The notes: generated by a model not told the origin, from the sequence alone. A stretch of DNA of 64,000 nucleotides from Mycobacterium sp. NBC_00419 (GCF_036023875.1 NZ_CP107931.1:3162001-3226000); one strand, 5' to 3'; shown: positions 20,105 to 29,854, counted from the stretch's first letter. Made by a program: numbers and translations.

Positions 20105-23005
20105 CTATGCGTTAGTCGGCTGCGCGGCCGTGTCCGCATCAGCCGGGGGCGTGGCGAGGCGCTTGGCCCGGAAGTGGTTGTCGCCACGCGGGTAGACCAC
20201 CTGGGGCCACCAGAACCAGCGTCCGAGCATGGTCGCGATCGAGGGCATCAGCAGCGACCGCACGATGAAGGTGTCGATCAGCAGGCCGATGGCGATCGTC
20301 GAACCCATCTGGGCCAGCACGATCAGCTTGGATCCCATCATCCCGGCCATCGTTGCGGCGAACACCAGCCCAGCGGACGTCACCACGCCGCCGGTGCCGG
20401 CCATCGAGCGGATGATGCCGGTCTTCAGTCCGGCATGGATCTCGTCTTTGAACCGTGAGACCAACAGCAGGTTGTAGTCGCTGCCGACCGCCAACAAGAT
20501 GATGACCGACATCAGCATGACCAGCCATTGCACCTGGATGCCGAACAGGTCCTGCCAGATCAGCACGGAGATGCCGAAGGATGCGGCAATCGAGCTGCCT
20601 GCAGTACCCACGATCACCAGTGCCGCGACCACGCTTCGGGTCAGGATGAGCATGATCATGAAGATCAGCGTCAACGACGACACCACGGCGATCAGCAGGT
20701 CATAGCGCGCACCGTCGGACATGTCCTTGTAGGTGGCCGCAACCCCGCCCAGATAGACCTTGGCGTTCGACAACGAGGACATCTTGAGGGCCTCTTGAGC
20801 GGCCTTGCGTTCGGAGTCGACCCTGGAGATGCCGTCCACTGTGGCCGGGTCGCCTTCATGGGTGATGAACATCCGCGCGGACTTGCCGTCCGGCGACATG
20901 AACATCTTGAGCCCGCGCTGAAAGTCCGGATTCTGGAACGCTTCCGGCGGTAGGAAGAACAGGTCGTCGTTCTTGGCCTGATCGAAGCTCGAGCCCATGG
21001 CCAGCGCGGTGTCGTTGCTCGCCTGCATCTGGTCGAGCAGCGCCTTCTGGGAGTTGTACGTCGCCAGTGTCAGGTCCCGGCTGGTCTCCATCGACGCGAT
21101 CGTCTGGGGCAGCAGTGCGGTCAACTGCGGTGCGAGGCTGGCCAGTTGGTCGGTGTTGCCCTGAACGGCCTGGGTCTTGTCAGTGACTTCGTCGATGCCG
21201 TCGAGCGAGGCGAACAGGGATTTCGTTGCGGCACATAGGGGGATGTCGAAACAGTGCGGCTCCCAGTAGAAGTAGTTGCGCAGCGGCCGGAACTGGTCGT
21301 CGAAGTTCGCGATGTTGTCCCGCAACTCCTTGGTGGTCTCCAGCAGGTCCTGCGACTTTGCCGCGGAGTCCTGGGTCAGCTGAGTTTGCTTGAGCGACAA
21401 CTGGTATTGCTTCTTCAGGATGTCGATCGAGGTGTTCATCGCATCGACGGACTTGAGCTGGTTGGCCAGCTGATCCTGCTGGAACGGCAGGTTCATGTTG
21501 CTGGTCTGGCCCTGCATACTGGTTTGGAACGGGATCGAGCTGTGCTGGATCGGAATGCCCAGCGGCCGGGTGATGCTCTGCACCATCGCAATCCCGTCGG
21601 TGTGCATCACGTTGCTGGCAACCTTGTTCAGCACCAGCATGTCGGCGGGATTACGCATGTCGTGGTCGGCCTGGATCATCATGATGTCCGGGTTCATCCT
21701 GGCCTGGGTGAAGTGCCGGTCCGCCGCGGCGAACCCGATGTTGACGGGCGCGTCCTTGGGCAGGTAGTAGCGATCGTTGTAGGCCGGCTTGTATCCGGGG
21801 ATGGCGACCAGCCCGAGCAGCACCACGAACAGGCTCGCCGCGAAAATCGGTGCGGGCCAACGCACTACCGCGGTTCCGACGCGTCGCCAGAATCTACTCT
21901 GCGCAGGCCGCTTGGATTCGTAGAGTCCGACGCGGCTGCCCAGATAGAGCACGGCCGGACCGAGCGTCACGGCGATCGCGACGACCGTGAGCATGCCGAT
22001 TGCGACAGGCGCGCCCATGGTGGTGAAGTACGGCAGCCGGGCGAAGCTGAGGCAGTACGTCGCACCCGCGATCGTCAACCCGGATCCAATGATGATGGGT
22101 GCCACGGACTTGAAGGTGGCGTAGTAGGAGTCGTCTCTGTCCAGGCCGGTGCTGCGGTCTTCGCGATACCGACCGAAGATGAAGATGCCGTAATCGGTGG
22201 CCGCCGCGATGGCGAGCATGGTCATGATGTTCCCGGCGAAGGTGGTCAATCCGAACGCGCCGTGGCTGGCCAGGACGGCGACCACGCCGCGGGCGGTCAG
22301 CAGTGCCAGGAATGTCAGGAACAGCTGGATCAGTGTGGTGCGTATCGAGCGGTAGACCACCAGGAGCATGCCGGCGATCGCAGCGAGGGTGATCAGGGTG
22401 ATCTCGCCGAGGCTGGCGTTACCGATGACGTGCATGTCGTCGGTGAGCGCAGCCGGTCCCGCCACATAGGCCTGAACCCCGGTCGGTGCCTTCGTCTCGG
22501 CGATCACCTTGCGGATCGCCTGGACACCTTCGTTGGCCAGGGTCTGGCCTTGTTCGCCGGCCAGGTTCACCATCACGTAAGCGGCTTTGCCGTCGGCGCT
22601 CTGGGCGCCGGCGGCGGTCAGCGTGTCTCCCCAGAAGTCCTGGATGTGCTGGATGTGCTCGGGATCCTGGCGCAGCTTGCTGATGATCTCGTCGTAGTAG
22701 GCGTGGGCGTCCTGCCCCAGCGGTTGCTGGCCTTCGATCACGATCATGATCGTGGCGTTGGAGTTGAACTCCTGGAAGTCCGAGCCCATCCGCTTCATCG
22801 CCACCATCGACGGAGCGTCGTAGGGAGTCATCGGCGCCGAGTGCATCTCGCCGACGACTTCCAGTTGTGGCGCAAGCACGTTCACGCCGACGGCGAGGGC
22901 GATCCAGAACAGGACGATCGGCACCGCGAGGATGCGGATCAGGTGGGGCAGGACGGGCCGCTTCTGGCTGCTGCGCGACTCGGGGGCCGCGGTGGCGTGA
23001 GTCAT
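20105..23005 (-). CDS. MmpL family transporter, MmpL4/MmpL5 type
   Basis: This 966-residue RND transporter has proton-relay motifs AATDYGIFIFGRYRED and VGSDYNLLLVSRFKDE in its two helix blocks. The second periplasmic domain holds a long Gln/Lys/Asp-rich helical stretch (about residues 490-560), the coiled-coil hairpin typical of MmpL4/MmpL5, which export siderophores and drugs together with an MmpS subunit. It overlaps mmpS by 4 nt (ATGA) and belongs to a marR-mmpS-mmpL operon. The C-terminal tail is polar and Ala/Pro-rich. Substrate cannot be read from the sequence; siderophore, lipid or drug export are all possible. Confidence 0.93.
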   Translation of the reverse strand: MTHATAAPESRSSQKRPVLPHLIRILAVPIVLFWIALAVGVNVLAPQLEVVGEMHSAPMTPYDAPSMVAMKRMGSDFQEFNSNATIMIVIEGQQPLGQDAHAYYDEIISKLRQDPEHIQHIQDFWGDTLTAAGAQSADGKAAYVMVNLAGEQGQTLANEGVQAIRKVIAETKAPTGVQAYVAGPAALTDDMHVIGNASLGEITLITLAAIAGMLLVVYRSIRTTLIQLFLTFLALLTARGVVAVLASHGAFGLTTFAGNIMTMLAIAAATDYGIFIFGRYREDRSTGLDRDDSYYATFKSVAPIIIGSGLTIAGATYCLSFARLPYFTTMGAPVAIGMLTVVAIAVTLGPAVLYLGSRVGLYESKRPAQSRFWRRVGTAVVRWPAPIFAASLFVVLLGLVAIPGYKPAYNDRYYLPKDAPVNIGFAAADRHFTQARMNPDIMMIQADHDMRNPADMLVLNKVASNVMHTDGIAMVQSITRPLGIPIQHSSIPFQTSMQGQTSNMNLPFQQDQLANQLKSVDAMNTSIDILKKQYQLSLKQTQLTQDSAAKSQDLLETTKELRDNIANFDDQFRPLRNYFYWEPHCFDIPLCAATKSLFASLDGIDEVTDKTQAVQGNTDQLASLAPQLTALLPQTIASMETSRDLTLATYNSQKALLDQMQASNDTALAMGSSFDQAKNDDLFFLPPEAFQNPDFQRGLKMFMSPDGKSARMFITHEGDPATVDGISRVDSERKAAQEALKMSSLSNAKVYLGGVAATYKDMSDGARYDLLIAVVSSLTLIFMIMLILTRSVVAALVIVGTAGSSIAASFGISVLIWQDLFGIQVQWLVMLMSVIILLAVGSDYNLLLVSRFKDEIHAGLKTGIIRSMAGTGGVVTSAGLVFAATMAGMMGSKLIVLAQMGSTIAIGLLIDTFIVRSLLMPSIATMLGRWFWWPQVVYPRGDNHFRAKRLATPPADADTAAQPTNA

Positions 23006-23442
23006 GCTGACTTCACCAGGCAGTAGGTCTGGGCGTTCACGCCGTCGGCCGTCTGCTCTTCGCGGACAACGCCGTTGACCGTGACCCGGCAGCCGATCTG
23101 ATCACCGTCTGCCTGCGCCATGAGGCTGGCGCTGACGGCGGGCAGCGTGGTGGACAGGGTGATCGACCACGGCAGTGGAGCGGTGATCAGGTGCACATTT
23201 GCCTCCGGGTCGAAATAGCTGATTTGGGCGGTGGTTCCGGGTGCGCCGTACACGTCGTAGACCAGAACCTTGGGATTGAACTGGACGATCTCGATACCCG
23301 CACCAGCGCTGGCATTGAGATCCTGGGAGGCGAACTTGCTGTGCAGTCGCGAGACCACCAGACCCGAGACCGCGAGCACGACTATCAGCACCAACGGTAT
23401 CCACAGCCGCTTCAGGCCGCGAACAATCGGAACCGCCCTCAT
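23002..23442 (-). CDS. MmpS family accessory protein
   Basis: This 146-residue MmpS protein has one N-terminal membrane helix (LWIPLVLIVVLAVSGLVV) and a periplasmic beta-sandwich domain carrying the YDVYGAPGTTAQISYFDPEA and GCRVTVNGVV segments of the family. MmpS proteins work with the adjacent MmpL in export. I placed the start at ATG 23442, preceded by GGAAGGTG, because the 50 codons of open frame upstream run into the marR gene and look non-coding. It ends in an ATGA overlap with mmpL. Confidence 0.9.
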   Translation of the reverse strand: MRAVPIVRGLKRLWIPLVLIVVLAVSGLVVSRLHSKFASQDLNASAGAGIEIVQFNPKVLVYDVYGAPGTTAQISYFDPEANVHLITAPLPWSITLSTTLPAVSASLMAQADGDQIGCRVTVNGVVREEQTADGVNAQTYCLVKSA

Positions 23443-23456
23443 CACAACACCTTCCG

Positions 23457-23975
23457 TCAACGGGAGGGTCGCGGTGCGACCGTCCCGGTAGCCGCCGGTT
23501 GCCCCGCGGCGCCTTCGGTCGCGCATTCGGCACTGGATGCGAGCCGTTCGATCAGTGGTAATGCAACCCGTGCCGCGTGCCACAGAGCACACTGCTCTTC
23601 GGGGCTGAGCGATGCGAGAAGCGGGGTCAGGCGCTCGCGGCGCTGGCGTCTGCGATCTTCGAGAAGTGTTCGCCCCTTGCTGGTGATGTCGATCAGCGCC
23701 GCCCGCCCGTCATCGGGATCGGCCAGCCTGGTCACCAGATCGGCACGCTCAAGTCGCTGGATGAGTTGTGTCATCGAGGGCTGGCTCACCCCCTCCCTGG
23801 TCGCCAGGGTGGTCAGTCTGATCGGGCCTTCGCGTGTTATCCGGTTCAGCGCGAACGCCGCGGAGGCGCCCAACTCTGCCCGGTCCGAGAGGGAGCGGAC
23901 CGTCAGGTCAACTGCCTGGTCCAGGGCGTCGCCGACACACTCGCTGATGTCGTCATCGCTCAGCTGGAAACTCAC
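23457..23975 (-). CDS. MarR family transcriptional regulator of the mmpS-mmpL operon
   Basis: This 172-residue winged-helix MarR protein has the recognition region LTTLATREGVSQPSMTQLIQRLERADLVTR followed by the wing LADPDDGRAALIDITSKGR. It is the first gene of a marR-mmpS-mmpL operon, 14 nt before mmpS, and starts at GTG 23975. It is probably an autorepressor that also controls the exporter, like Rv0678 for mmpS5-mmpL5, although Rv0678 is divergent from its targets and this one is co-directional. An AT-rich inverted repeat immediately upstream (23983-24004) is a candidate operator. The ligand is unknown. Confidence 0.88.
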   Translation of the reverse strand: MSFQLSDDDISECVGDALDQAVDLTVRSLSDRAELGASAAFALNRITREGPIRLTTLATREGVSQPSMTQLIQRLERADLVTRLADPDDGRAALIDITSKGRTLLEDRRRQRRERLTPLLASLSPEEQCALWHAARVALPLIERLASSAECATEGAAGQPAATGTVAPRPSR

Positions 23976-23982
23976 CCGATAT

Positions 23983-24004
23983 CTATATCACGGGCACTAT
24001 ATAG
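23983..24004. promoter_or_regulatory. Candidate MarR operator overlapping the marR promoter
   Basis: Arms ctatat (23983-23988) and atatag (23999-24004) are perfectly complementary with a 10-nt spacer, 8 bp upstream of the GTG start of marR. A minus-strand -10 box (TATAGT, 24001-23996) overlaps the distal arm, so a bound repressor would block RNA polymerase. Such AT-rich palindromes are typical MarR targets; binding is inferred. Confidence 0.5.
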
Positions 24005-24224
24005 CTGCAATAACTAACGCATCCAGCGCCTTCACAGCTCATTACCAGGTTCTTGACCCACCGCTGGCCCGTCCCGGCGGACCGCAGGTGACACCGCCAA
24101 GCAGCCGGTGCGAACAGGTGGCCCGGCCGACGGGCTGAAACATGTTGGTAGGCAGAGAATTGGGGATCGGCATGTCGAACGCCGCCAGCCCGACTGATCC
24201 GAGCCGGACCTGAGATCGGGCACT

Positions 24225-24244
24225 TACATAGTTCAGACTATGTA
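24225..24244. promoter_or_regulatory. Perfect 8-bp inverted repeat of unknown role
   Basis: The arms tacatagt (24225-24232) and actatgta (24237-24244) are perfectly complementary around a 4-nt loop. It lies about 37 nt beyond the aac(2') stop and about 250 bp upstream of marR. The AT-rich stem makes a poor terminator, so a repressor operator for an unseen promoter is at least as likely. Confidence 0.45.
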
Positions 24245-24280
24245 TATCTGTCGGTGCGCCCCCGACAGACCCGGCGCGGG

Positions 24281-24841
<561 letters not shown>

Positions 24842-25735
24842 CTACCAGCCCGCGGGCTTCCCCGCTGCGATACGCGGCCGCGTCCAGTGCAGGCGGACCT
24901 TCTGGCCGGGCCGGATCTGGGCCATGGTGTCGGTGTCGGCGTCGGTGACGACCCCGATCACGGGGTAGCCGCCGGTCACCGGGTGGTCGGGGCCCAGGAT
25001 CACCGGCTGGCCGCCGGGCGGCACCTGGATGGCCCCGCGGGTGGCGCCCTCGCTGGGCAGCTGCCGGTCCGCCCAGCGTGGGGTCAGCGGCGTGCCGATC
25101 AGCCGGGTGCCGACCCGGTCGCTGCGATCGCTGGCCGTCCAGTCGGTATGCACCAGGGCATCGGCGTCGGTGAACCAGTCGTCGCGGGGGCCGGGTACCA
25201 CCCGTAGTTCCACCAGGTCCTCGGCGATGGCGGCCACCGGAGCCTGGTCGAGCTCGGGATAGTCGTCGGTGTGCGACCCGACGGGCAGGATGTCGCCGGC
25301 CTGCAGCGGCCGCGGCCCGATCGCCGACATCATGTCGTAGCTGCGCGAGCCCAGCACCGGCTCGACTGCGATACCGCCACGGACCGCGAGGTAGGTCCGT
25401 ACCCCGGCCCGCGGCGCTCCCAGTGAGATCACCTCACCATCGCGGACATGATGAATGCTGTTGGTGCCGAACGGCACTCCGTTCACCGCGGGATCGGTGT
25501 CGGCACCTGTCACCGCGACGTCGAGGTCACCACCACGGACCCGGGCCGTGAACCCGCCCAGCATCACCTCGACGGTGGCCCAGTCGTCGGGGTTGGCCAC
25601 CAGCCGGTTGGCCAGGCGGTGCGACCGCCGGTCGGCCGCGCCGGACCGGGTGACGCCCATGTGGGCCCGCCCTGGGCGGCCGAGGTCTTCGACCAGCGCC
25701 AGCGGACCGGTGCGCAGAATCTCGAGGGTGATCAC
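24842..25735 (-). CDS. pxpC: 5-oxoprolinase subunit C (biotin-dependent carboxyltransferase family)
   Basis: This 297-residue protein of the PxpC/KipA family (allophanate hydrolase subunit 2-like) opens [35 protein letters not shown], the family signature, and ends with LHWTRPR. With PxpB and PxpA it cleaves 5-oxoproline using ATP. It starts at ATG 25735, 9 nt after pxpB, and precedes aac(2'). It matches Rv0263c by order. No LamB/YcsF-type PxpA gene is seen in the window, so the third subunit must be elsewhere or the pair does something else. Confidence 0.88.
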   Translation of the reverse strand: MITLEILRTGPLALVEDLGRPGRAHMGVTRSGAADRRSHRLANRLVANPDDWATVEVMLGGFTARVRGGDLDVAVTGADTDPAVNGVPFGTNSIHHVRDGEVISLGAPRAGVRTYLAVRGGIAVEPVLGSRSYDMMSAIGPRPLQAGDILPVGSHTDDYPELDQAPVAAIAEDLVELRVVPGPRDDWFTDADALVHTDWTASDRSDRVGTRLIGTPLTPRWADRQLPSEGATRGAIQVPPGGQPVILGPDHPVTGGYPVIGVVTDADTDTMAQIRPGQKVRLHWTRPRIAAGKPAGW

Positions 25736-25744
25736 GTCGCCTCC

Positions 25745-26392
25745 TCACACGGCCCGGAACCGCACCTGCATACCGGGCAGCAGCAGTGCCGGCTGAGGCC
25801 GGTGGATATCCCAGAGCACCGCATCGGTGTGTCCGATCAGCTGCCACCCGCCCGGCGACTGGCGGGGATAGACACCGCTGAATTCGCCTGCCAGACCGAC
25901 TGATCCGGCGGGCACTTTGGTACGCGGCTCGCTGCGCCGCGGCACGTTCAGCCGTGGGTCACCCGCGATCAGGTAGGCGAAACCTGGCGCGAATCCACCG
26001 AATCCGACTCGCCACGGTGTCGCGGTATGAGCCTCGATGACGCCGGCGATGTCCAGGCCGGTGTGGGCGGCGACGTCGGCGAGGTCGGCGCCGTCGTAGA
26101 CGACGTCGATCACGACGTCGGTGTGTCCCTCGAGCGCCGCGGAGCCGCCGTTCTCGTCGATGGCGAGTGTGCTCACGAGCTGCCGCGCCGCGCTCTGGTA
26201 GCGCGGCCCCGCGAGCTTGACCAGCACGGTTCGGGCGCCCGGCACGATGTCGAGCACCCCCGGGATCGGCTCGCGGTTCAGCGCCGCGGTGAGCGCAAGC
26301 ACCTCATCGGCGGACCGGCACTCCAGCAGCAGCGCCTGATCGCCGTAGTCAAGGATCGAGTTGGACACCATGAGATCTGTCGTCACACTCAT
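25745..26392 (-). CDS. pxpB: 5-oxoprolinase subunit B (allophanate hydrolase subunit 1 family)
   Basis: This 215-residue PxpB/KipI-family protein carries the signature [37 protein letters not shown] split across residues about 130-165, and [17 protein letters not shown] near the C-terminus. It is the ATP-dependent partner of PxpC. Start 26392 (ATG) gives 7 residues more than the in-frame ATG 26371; either is possible. It heads the pxpB-pxpC-aac(2') operon, corresponding to Rv0264c-Rv0262c. Confidence 0.87.
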   Translation of the reverse strand: MSVTTDLMVSNSILDYGDQALLLECRSADEVLALTAALNREPIPGVLDIVPGARTVLVKLAGPRYQSAARQLVSTLAIDENGGSAALEGHTDVVIDVVYDGADLADVAAHTGLDIAGVIEAHTATPWRVGFGGFAPGFAYLIAGDPRLNVPRRSEPRTKVPAGSVGLAGEFSGVYPRQSPGGWQLIGHTDAVLWDIHRPQPALLLPGMQVRFRAV

Positions 26393-26502
26393 TCACCGAC
26401 GGTAGATCCGTCTTCGGTTGGGGTTCGCGGGTTTTGGAGCACTGCCAGAACTGCCTTACCAAAGACTCAGACCTGCCACGCATCTCATATTTATCGCTGC
26501 CG

Positions 26503-27204
26503 TCACACCATGGCGGTGTAGGTGGGTTCGTGTCGCTTGATGTAGGCGATGACACGGTAGGTGATCGGCAGCATGACCACCTCGACGGCAGTCTTGTAGA
26601 TCCAGCCCAGCGCGGTATAGGTGGCGAAGTCGCCGAAGGTGGTGATGCCGATGGCTCCCGCGGCAATGCTGCAGAACACTAGGGTGTCGCCGAGTTGGCC
26701 GGCGAAGGTCGAGCCCACCAGCCGCGCCCAGAGGTGTTTCTCCTTGGTGCGCTCCTTGATCTTGACCACGGTCCAGGCGTTGATGGTCTGCCCGACGATG
26801 AACCCGGCCAGTCCTGCCACGATCAACTGGGTGTAGGCGTGGACGATGTTCTCGAAATGTTCTTGATTGGTGTAGAAGTCGGCGGCAGGCAGATAGATCG
26901 TCACCCAGAACGCCAGAGCCGCCAGGCCGTTCATCGCGAAACCCAGGATGATGGCGCGCCGGGCGGCCTTGAAGCCGTAGACCTCGGAGAGCACGTCGCC
27001 GATCACGTACGTCAACGGGAAGACGATAAATCCGCCGTCGGTGATGATCGGCCCGAAGGCGACGCCCTTGGTGGCGGTGACGTTGGAGATGATCACCAGC
27101 GCGGTGAAGACGGCGACGAGGCCCGGATAGTAGCGAGAGCCGACCTGCGCGAAGCCCGGGATGGGCGCGTCCTGTCGTGGGGCGTCGGTCTGGCTACTTG
27201 TCAC
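26503..27204 (-). CDS. Queuosine precursor transporter (VUT family, YhhQ-like)
   Basis: This 233-residue membrane protein has about six hydrophobic segments. Family hallmarks are FPLTYVIGDVLSEVYGFKAAR, LAGFIVGQTINAWTVVKIK and GSTFAGQLGDTLVFCSIA. YhhQ and QueT-type VUT proteins import 7-cyano-7-deazaguanine or 7-aminomethyl-7-deazaguanine for tRNA queuosine synthesis. It starts at GTG 27204, 24 nt after the fecB2-like stop on the same strand, so co-transcription with fecB2 is possible. No queuosine enzymes are nearby; substrate is inferred from family. Confidence 0.87.
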   Translation of the reverse strand: MTSSQTDAPRQDAPIPGFAQVGSRYYPGLVAVFTALVIISNVTATKGVAFGPIITDGGFIVFPLTYVIGDVLSEVYGFKAARRAIILGFAMNGLAALAFWVTIYLPAADFYTNQEHFENIVHAYTQLIVAGLAGFIVGQTINAWTVVKIKERTKEKHLWARLVGSTFAGQLGDTLVFCSIAAGAIGITTFGDFATYTALGWIYKTAVEVVMLPITYRVIAYIKRHEPTYTAMV

Positions 27205-27228
27205 GGGTGCTATCCAAACATGCTTCGC

Positions 27229-28212
27229 TCAGCCCAGCGCGCGCGAGAGCAGTGCCGGCAACTGATCGGCCACCAGGGGATAGGACAGCGGCGAGGAGAA
27301 GGCGATCGCCCCGGCCAGGTCCTTGCCGGTGAACACGTTGCGGTTCTTCTTGGCTGCGCTCAGCGCGGCGACGCCGGGATCGGCCAGCAGCGCAGCCTGG
27401 TCGGCGTCACTTTCGGTGGACCAGATCAGCACGTCGGCGCCGTCGAGGGCCTCGCCCAGTTTGTCGCGGGGGATCGCAGCGCGGTGGTCGTCCACGGCGA
27501 AGGCTCCGAGGCCGTCGGGAATCTGGAAGCCCATGGCGGTGAGGAACTCGGTGCGCCACCCGGGCAGGGTCGCGGTGAGGGTGCCGCCGTAGAAGCTGCC
27601 GGCCAGCAGCACTGCCTTCTTGTCTTTGAAGCCGGGATTGTTCTTGGCCACGTCGGAGAACCTGGTGTCGATGCCGGTGATCAACTGCTTCATCGTGTCG
27701 GCCTGGAACACCGCCGTGGCGACGGCGGTGGCCTGGTCCTTCCACGGTTCGAAGAAGGCGTCGCCGCCGGACTGGGCGATGGTGGGCGCGATGGCACTGA
27801 GCTTCTGGTAGGTATCCGCATCCAGTCCGGCGTTGACGGCGACGATCAGGTCGGGTTTGAGTTTCGCGATCGCGTCGACCTGAATCCCGTTGTCCAAGTT
27901 GAGTACAACGGGTTGTGCGGTACCGAGTTTGGGTGCAGCCCAGGGCCATACACCAAACGGCTGATCCCCGAACCAGTTGGTGACGGCGATCGGGACGACG
28001 CCGACGGCCAGCAGGTCGTCACCCTCGGTGAACCCGGCGCTGATCACCCGTTTGGGCGGGGCGGTCAGTGTGGTCTCGCCGAAGATGTGTTTGACGGTGA
28101 CGGATTTCGGAGTGGAGCCCCCGGAGCCGTTCGGCGAACATGCCGTGGCGAACAGTAATCCGGCCGCGCCGGCGACTCCCAGGAACCCACGCCTGCTCAA
28201 GTGCGTGCCCAC
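27229..28212 (-). CDS. fecB2: Iron-siderophore ABC transporter substrate-binding lipoprotein (FecB2-like)
   Basis: This 327-residue periplasmic-binding protein has a Tat-type signal (SRRGFLGVAG) followed by a hydrophobic stretch and a lipobox ending FATAC, so it is exported folded and anchored by lipidation. The mature part has the helical-backbone FecB fold: PKRVISAGFTEGDDLLAVGVVPIAV, LKPDLIVAVNAG and a C-terminal SPLSYPLVADQLPALL. It would deliver ferric siderophore to an ABC importer. Gene order (aac, pxpC, pxpB, then this) matches Rv0262c-Rv0265c. The GTG start sits 7 nt after a TAATGT -10 box, consistent with a leaderless mRNA. Confidence 0.87.
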   Translation of the reverse strand: MGTHLSRRGFLGVAGAAGLLFATACSPNGSGGSTPKSVTVKHIFGETTLTAPPKRVISAGFTEGDDLLAVGVVPIAVTNWFGDQPFGVWPWAAPKLGTAQPVVLNLDNGIQVDAIAKLKPDLIVAVNAGLDADTYQKLSAIAPTIAQSGGDAFFEPWKDQATAVATAVFQADTMKQLITGIDTRFSDVAKNNPGFKDKKAVLLAGSFYGGTLTATLPGWRTEFLTAMGFQIPDGLGAFAVDDHRAAIPRDKLGEALDGADVLIWSTESDADQAALLADPGVAALSAAKKNRNVFTGKDLAGAIAFSSPLSYPLVADQLPALLSRALG

Positions 28213-28218
28213 GGCGCG

Positions 28219-28224
28219 ACATTA
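28219..28224 (-). promoter_or_regulatory. fecB2: -10 box for leaderless fecB2 transcript
   Basis: TAATGT on the minus strand fits TANNNT, and the GTG of fecB2 begins 7 nt after its last T. That is the spacing at which mycobacterial transcription starts on the first base of the codon, so no Shine-Dalgarno is needed. None is visible. Confidence 0.55.
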
Positions 28225-28289
28225 GCCCAATCCGGCGCCGGGCCGGACTTATGTGCGCCGATCGCCTGCTCGACGTTTCGGTTTCCCGG

Positions 28290-28886
28290 TCACGTGAGGA
28301 CAAGCGAGAGGGCCAGGGCGATCATGGTTACCGCGATGACTCCGTCGAGGATCCGCCAGGTGGCCGGGGTGGCGAACAAGCCCGCCAACCGGCGGGCTCC
28401 GAACCCCAGGGTGGTGAACCACACGACGCTCGCGCTGACCGCACCGACGCCGAACAGCCACCGATCGCCGTGCTGGTTGGCGATCGTTCCCAGCAGCACG
28501 ACCGTGTCGAGATACACATGCGGGTTCAGGAAGGTCAGGGCGAGGCAGGTCAGGACCACCGAGACCAGCCGGGCCGGGCCGTCCGGGGTTGCGGTCATCG
28601 TCGACGGGCGCAGCGCACGACGCGCGGCCAGGGCCCCGTAGCCGAACAGGAACGCCGCGCCGCCGAACTTGGCGATCGTGACGGTCTGCGGATGGGCGGT
28701 GATGAGGGCGCCGACCCCGGCGATGCCCGCTGTGATCAGCAGCAGATCGGAGATCGCGCAGACACTGACCACTGCCGCGACGTGCTCGCCGCGAATGCCC
28801 TGTCGGAGCACGAAGGCGTTCTGGGCGCCGATGGCCGCGATCAGCGTCAGGGCGGTCGCGAACCCGACGAGCAGGGACGAGGTCAT
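28290..28886 (-). CDS. lysE: LysE/ArgO family basic amino acid exporter
   Basis: This 198-residue LysE-family exporter has about six membrane segments and the family-typical start [26 protein letters not shown] plus [16 protein letters not shown]. It exports excess lysine or arginine. I chose ATG 28886; GTG 28904 in the same frame is possible. It is divergent from a LysG-type regulator 71 bp away, the arrangement seen for Rv1986/Rv1985c and for C. glutamicum lysE-lysG, where the regulator activates export when basic amino acids accumulate. Confidence 0.9.
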   Translation of the reverse strand: MTSSLLVGFATALTLIAAIGAQNAFVLRQGIRGEHVAAVVSVCAISDLLLITAGIAGVGALITAHPQTVTIAKFGGAAFLFGYGALAARRALRPSTMTATPDGPARLVSVVLTCLALTFLNPHVYLDTVVLLGTIANQHGDRWLFGVGAVSASVVWFTTLGFGARRLAGLFATPATWRILDGVIAVTMIALALSLVLT

Positions 28887-28923
28887 GGCGTCGACGGTAG
28901 GCACGCCCGGTGATGAAGTCCAA

Positions 28924-28957
28924 CTAATGAATCTTCACTGCAATTAGTATCGCTAAT
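28924..28957 (+). promoter_or_regulatory. lysG: lysE-lysG divergent regulatory region; leaderless lysG promoter
   Basis: AT-rich arms ctaat (28924-28928) and attag (28943-28947) flank a 14-nt centre, consistent with a LysR-family site, within an unusually AT-rich spacer. A plus-strand TAGTAT -10 box (28945-28950) lies 7 nt before the GTG 28958 of lysG, so lysG is probably leaderless. The second arm overlaps the -10 box, which suggests autorepression. Confidence 0.5.
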
Positions 28958-29824
28958 GTGGCTATCGACGGAGATCAACTGGCGGCCTTCGCCGCGGTGA
29001 TCGAACTCGGCAGCTTCGACGCGGCTGCCGATCGGCTGCACGTGACACCGTCGGCGGTGAGCCAGCGGATCAAGGCTCTGGAGCAACGCGTCGGCCAGGT
29101 TCTGGTGGTGCGGCAGAAGCCCTGTGCGCCAACGAAAGCCGGTGTGCCGCTGCTGCGGCTGGCCACACAGATGGCCCTGCTGGAGTCCGAAGCCCTGCGT
29201 GAGACGGGCGGCGACGGCCGGCTGGCCCGGGTGTCGATCGCAGTGAACGCGGATTCGATGTCGACATGGTTCACCGCGGTGTTCCAGACATTGCCGGACG
29301 TGTTGCTCGACATCCGTATCGAGGACCAGGACCACTCGGCGCGCCTGCTGCGGGAAGGGACGGTGATGGGTGCGGTCACCACCGAGCGGACTCCGGTGGC
29401 CGGCTGCCGTGTGCAGCCGGTGGGGGTGATGCGGTACGTGCCGGTGGCCAGCCCCGGCTACGTCGAGCGCCACCTGCCCGACGGGTTCACCGCGCGGGCC
29501 GTGGCCGGCGCCCCGTCGATGGCGTGGAATCGCGACGATGCCCTGCAGGACATGTTGATTCGCAAGGCGTTCCGCCGTGACGTCGACAGGCCGACGCACT
29601 ATGTTCCGACCTCGGACGGATTCGGCGCCGCGGTTCGTGCCGGCCTGGGCTGGGGCATGTTCCCGGAGATGCTGGCCGCACCGGACATCGCGGCGGGCTC
29701 GTTCGTCCGGATCAGTGACGCGCACCTGGATATCCCGCTGTTCTGGCAGTGCTGGAAGCTGGACAGTCACCTGGTCCGCACGATCACGGCGGCGATCGCC
29801 GCCGCCGCGGATCGGTCCGTCTAG
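28958..29824 (+). CDS. lysG: LysR-type regulator, LysG/ArgP family
   Basis: This 288-residue LysR regulator has a helix-turn-helix at about residues 5-60 (LAAFAAVIELGSFDAAADRLHVTPSAVSQRIKALEQRVG) and a C-terminal effector-binding domain. The HTH text (HVTPSAVSQRIKALE) and the LVVRQKPCAPTKAG following it are typical of ArgP/LysG, which sense lysine or arginine and activate the adjacent exporter. It starts at GTG 28958 and is divergent from the lysE-type gene. Confidence 0.9.
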   Translation: MAIDGDQLAAFAAVIELGSFDAAADRLHVTPSAVSQRIKALEQRVGQVLVVRQKPCAPTKAGVPLLRLATQMALLESEALRETGGDGRLARVSIAVNADSMSTWFTAVFQTLPDVLLDIRIEDQDHSARLLREGTVMGAVTTERTPVAGCRVQPVGVMRYVPVASPGYVERHLPDGFTARAVAGAPSMAWNRDDALQDMLIRKAFRRDVDRPTHYVPTSDGFGAAVRAGLGWGMFPEMLAAPDIAAGSFVRISDAHLDIPLFWQCWKLDSHLVRTITAAIAAAADRSV

Positions 29825-29854
29825 AGCGTCCTTGCCAATCGGCGCACCACTGCT

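Larger units (their letters stand above)
23976..24280. promoter_or_regulatory. 305-bp non-coding region between marR and aac(2')-I
   Basis: Both flanking genes are on the minus strand, so this holds the 3' end of the aac transcript and the promoter of marR. The two distinct structures in it are listed separately (23983-24004 and 24225-24244). A 33-codon minus-strand frame (24143-24042) exists but lacks a Shine-Dalgarno. I see no other gene. Confidence 0.6.

Noticed and set aside
21254..23026. 590-codon plus-strand frame
   Set aside because: It is exactly antisense to the mmpL gene, with low-complexity Gly/Asp/His/Arg composition and no motif.
24042..24143. 33-codon minus-strand frame between aac(2') and marR
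   Set aside because: There is no Shine-Dalgarno or leaderless -10 box and the composition is not distinctive; too weak to call as a leader peptide.
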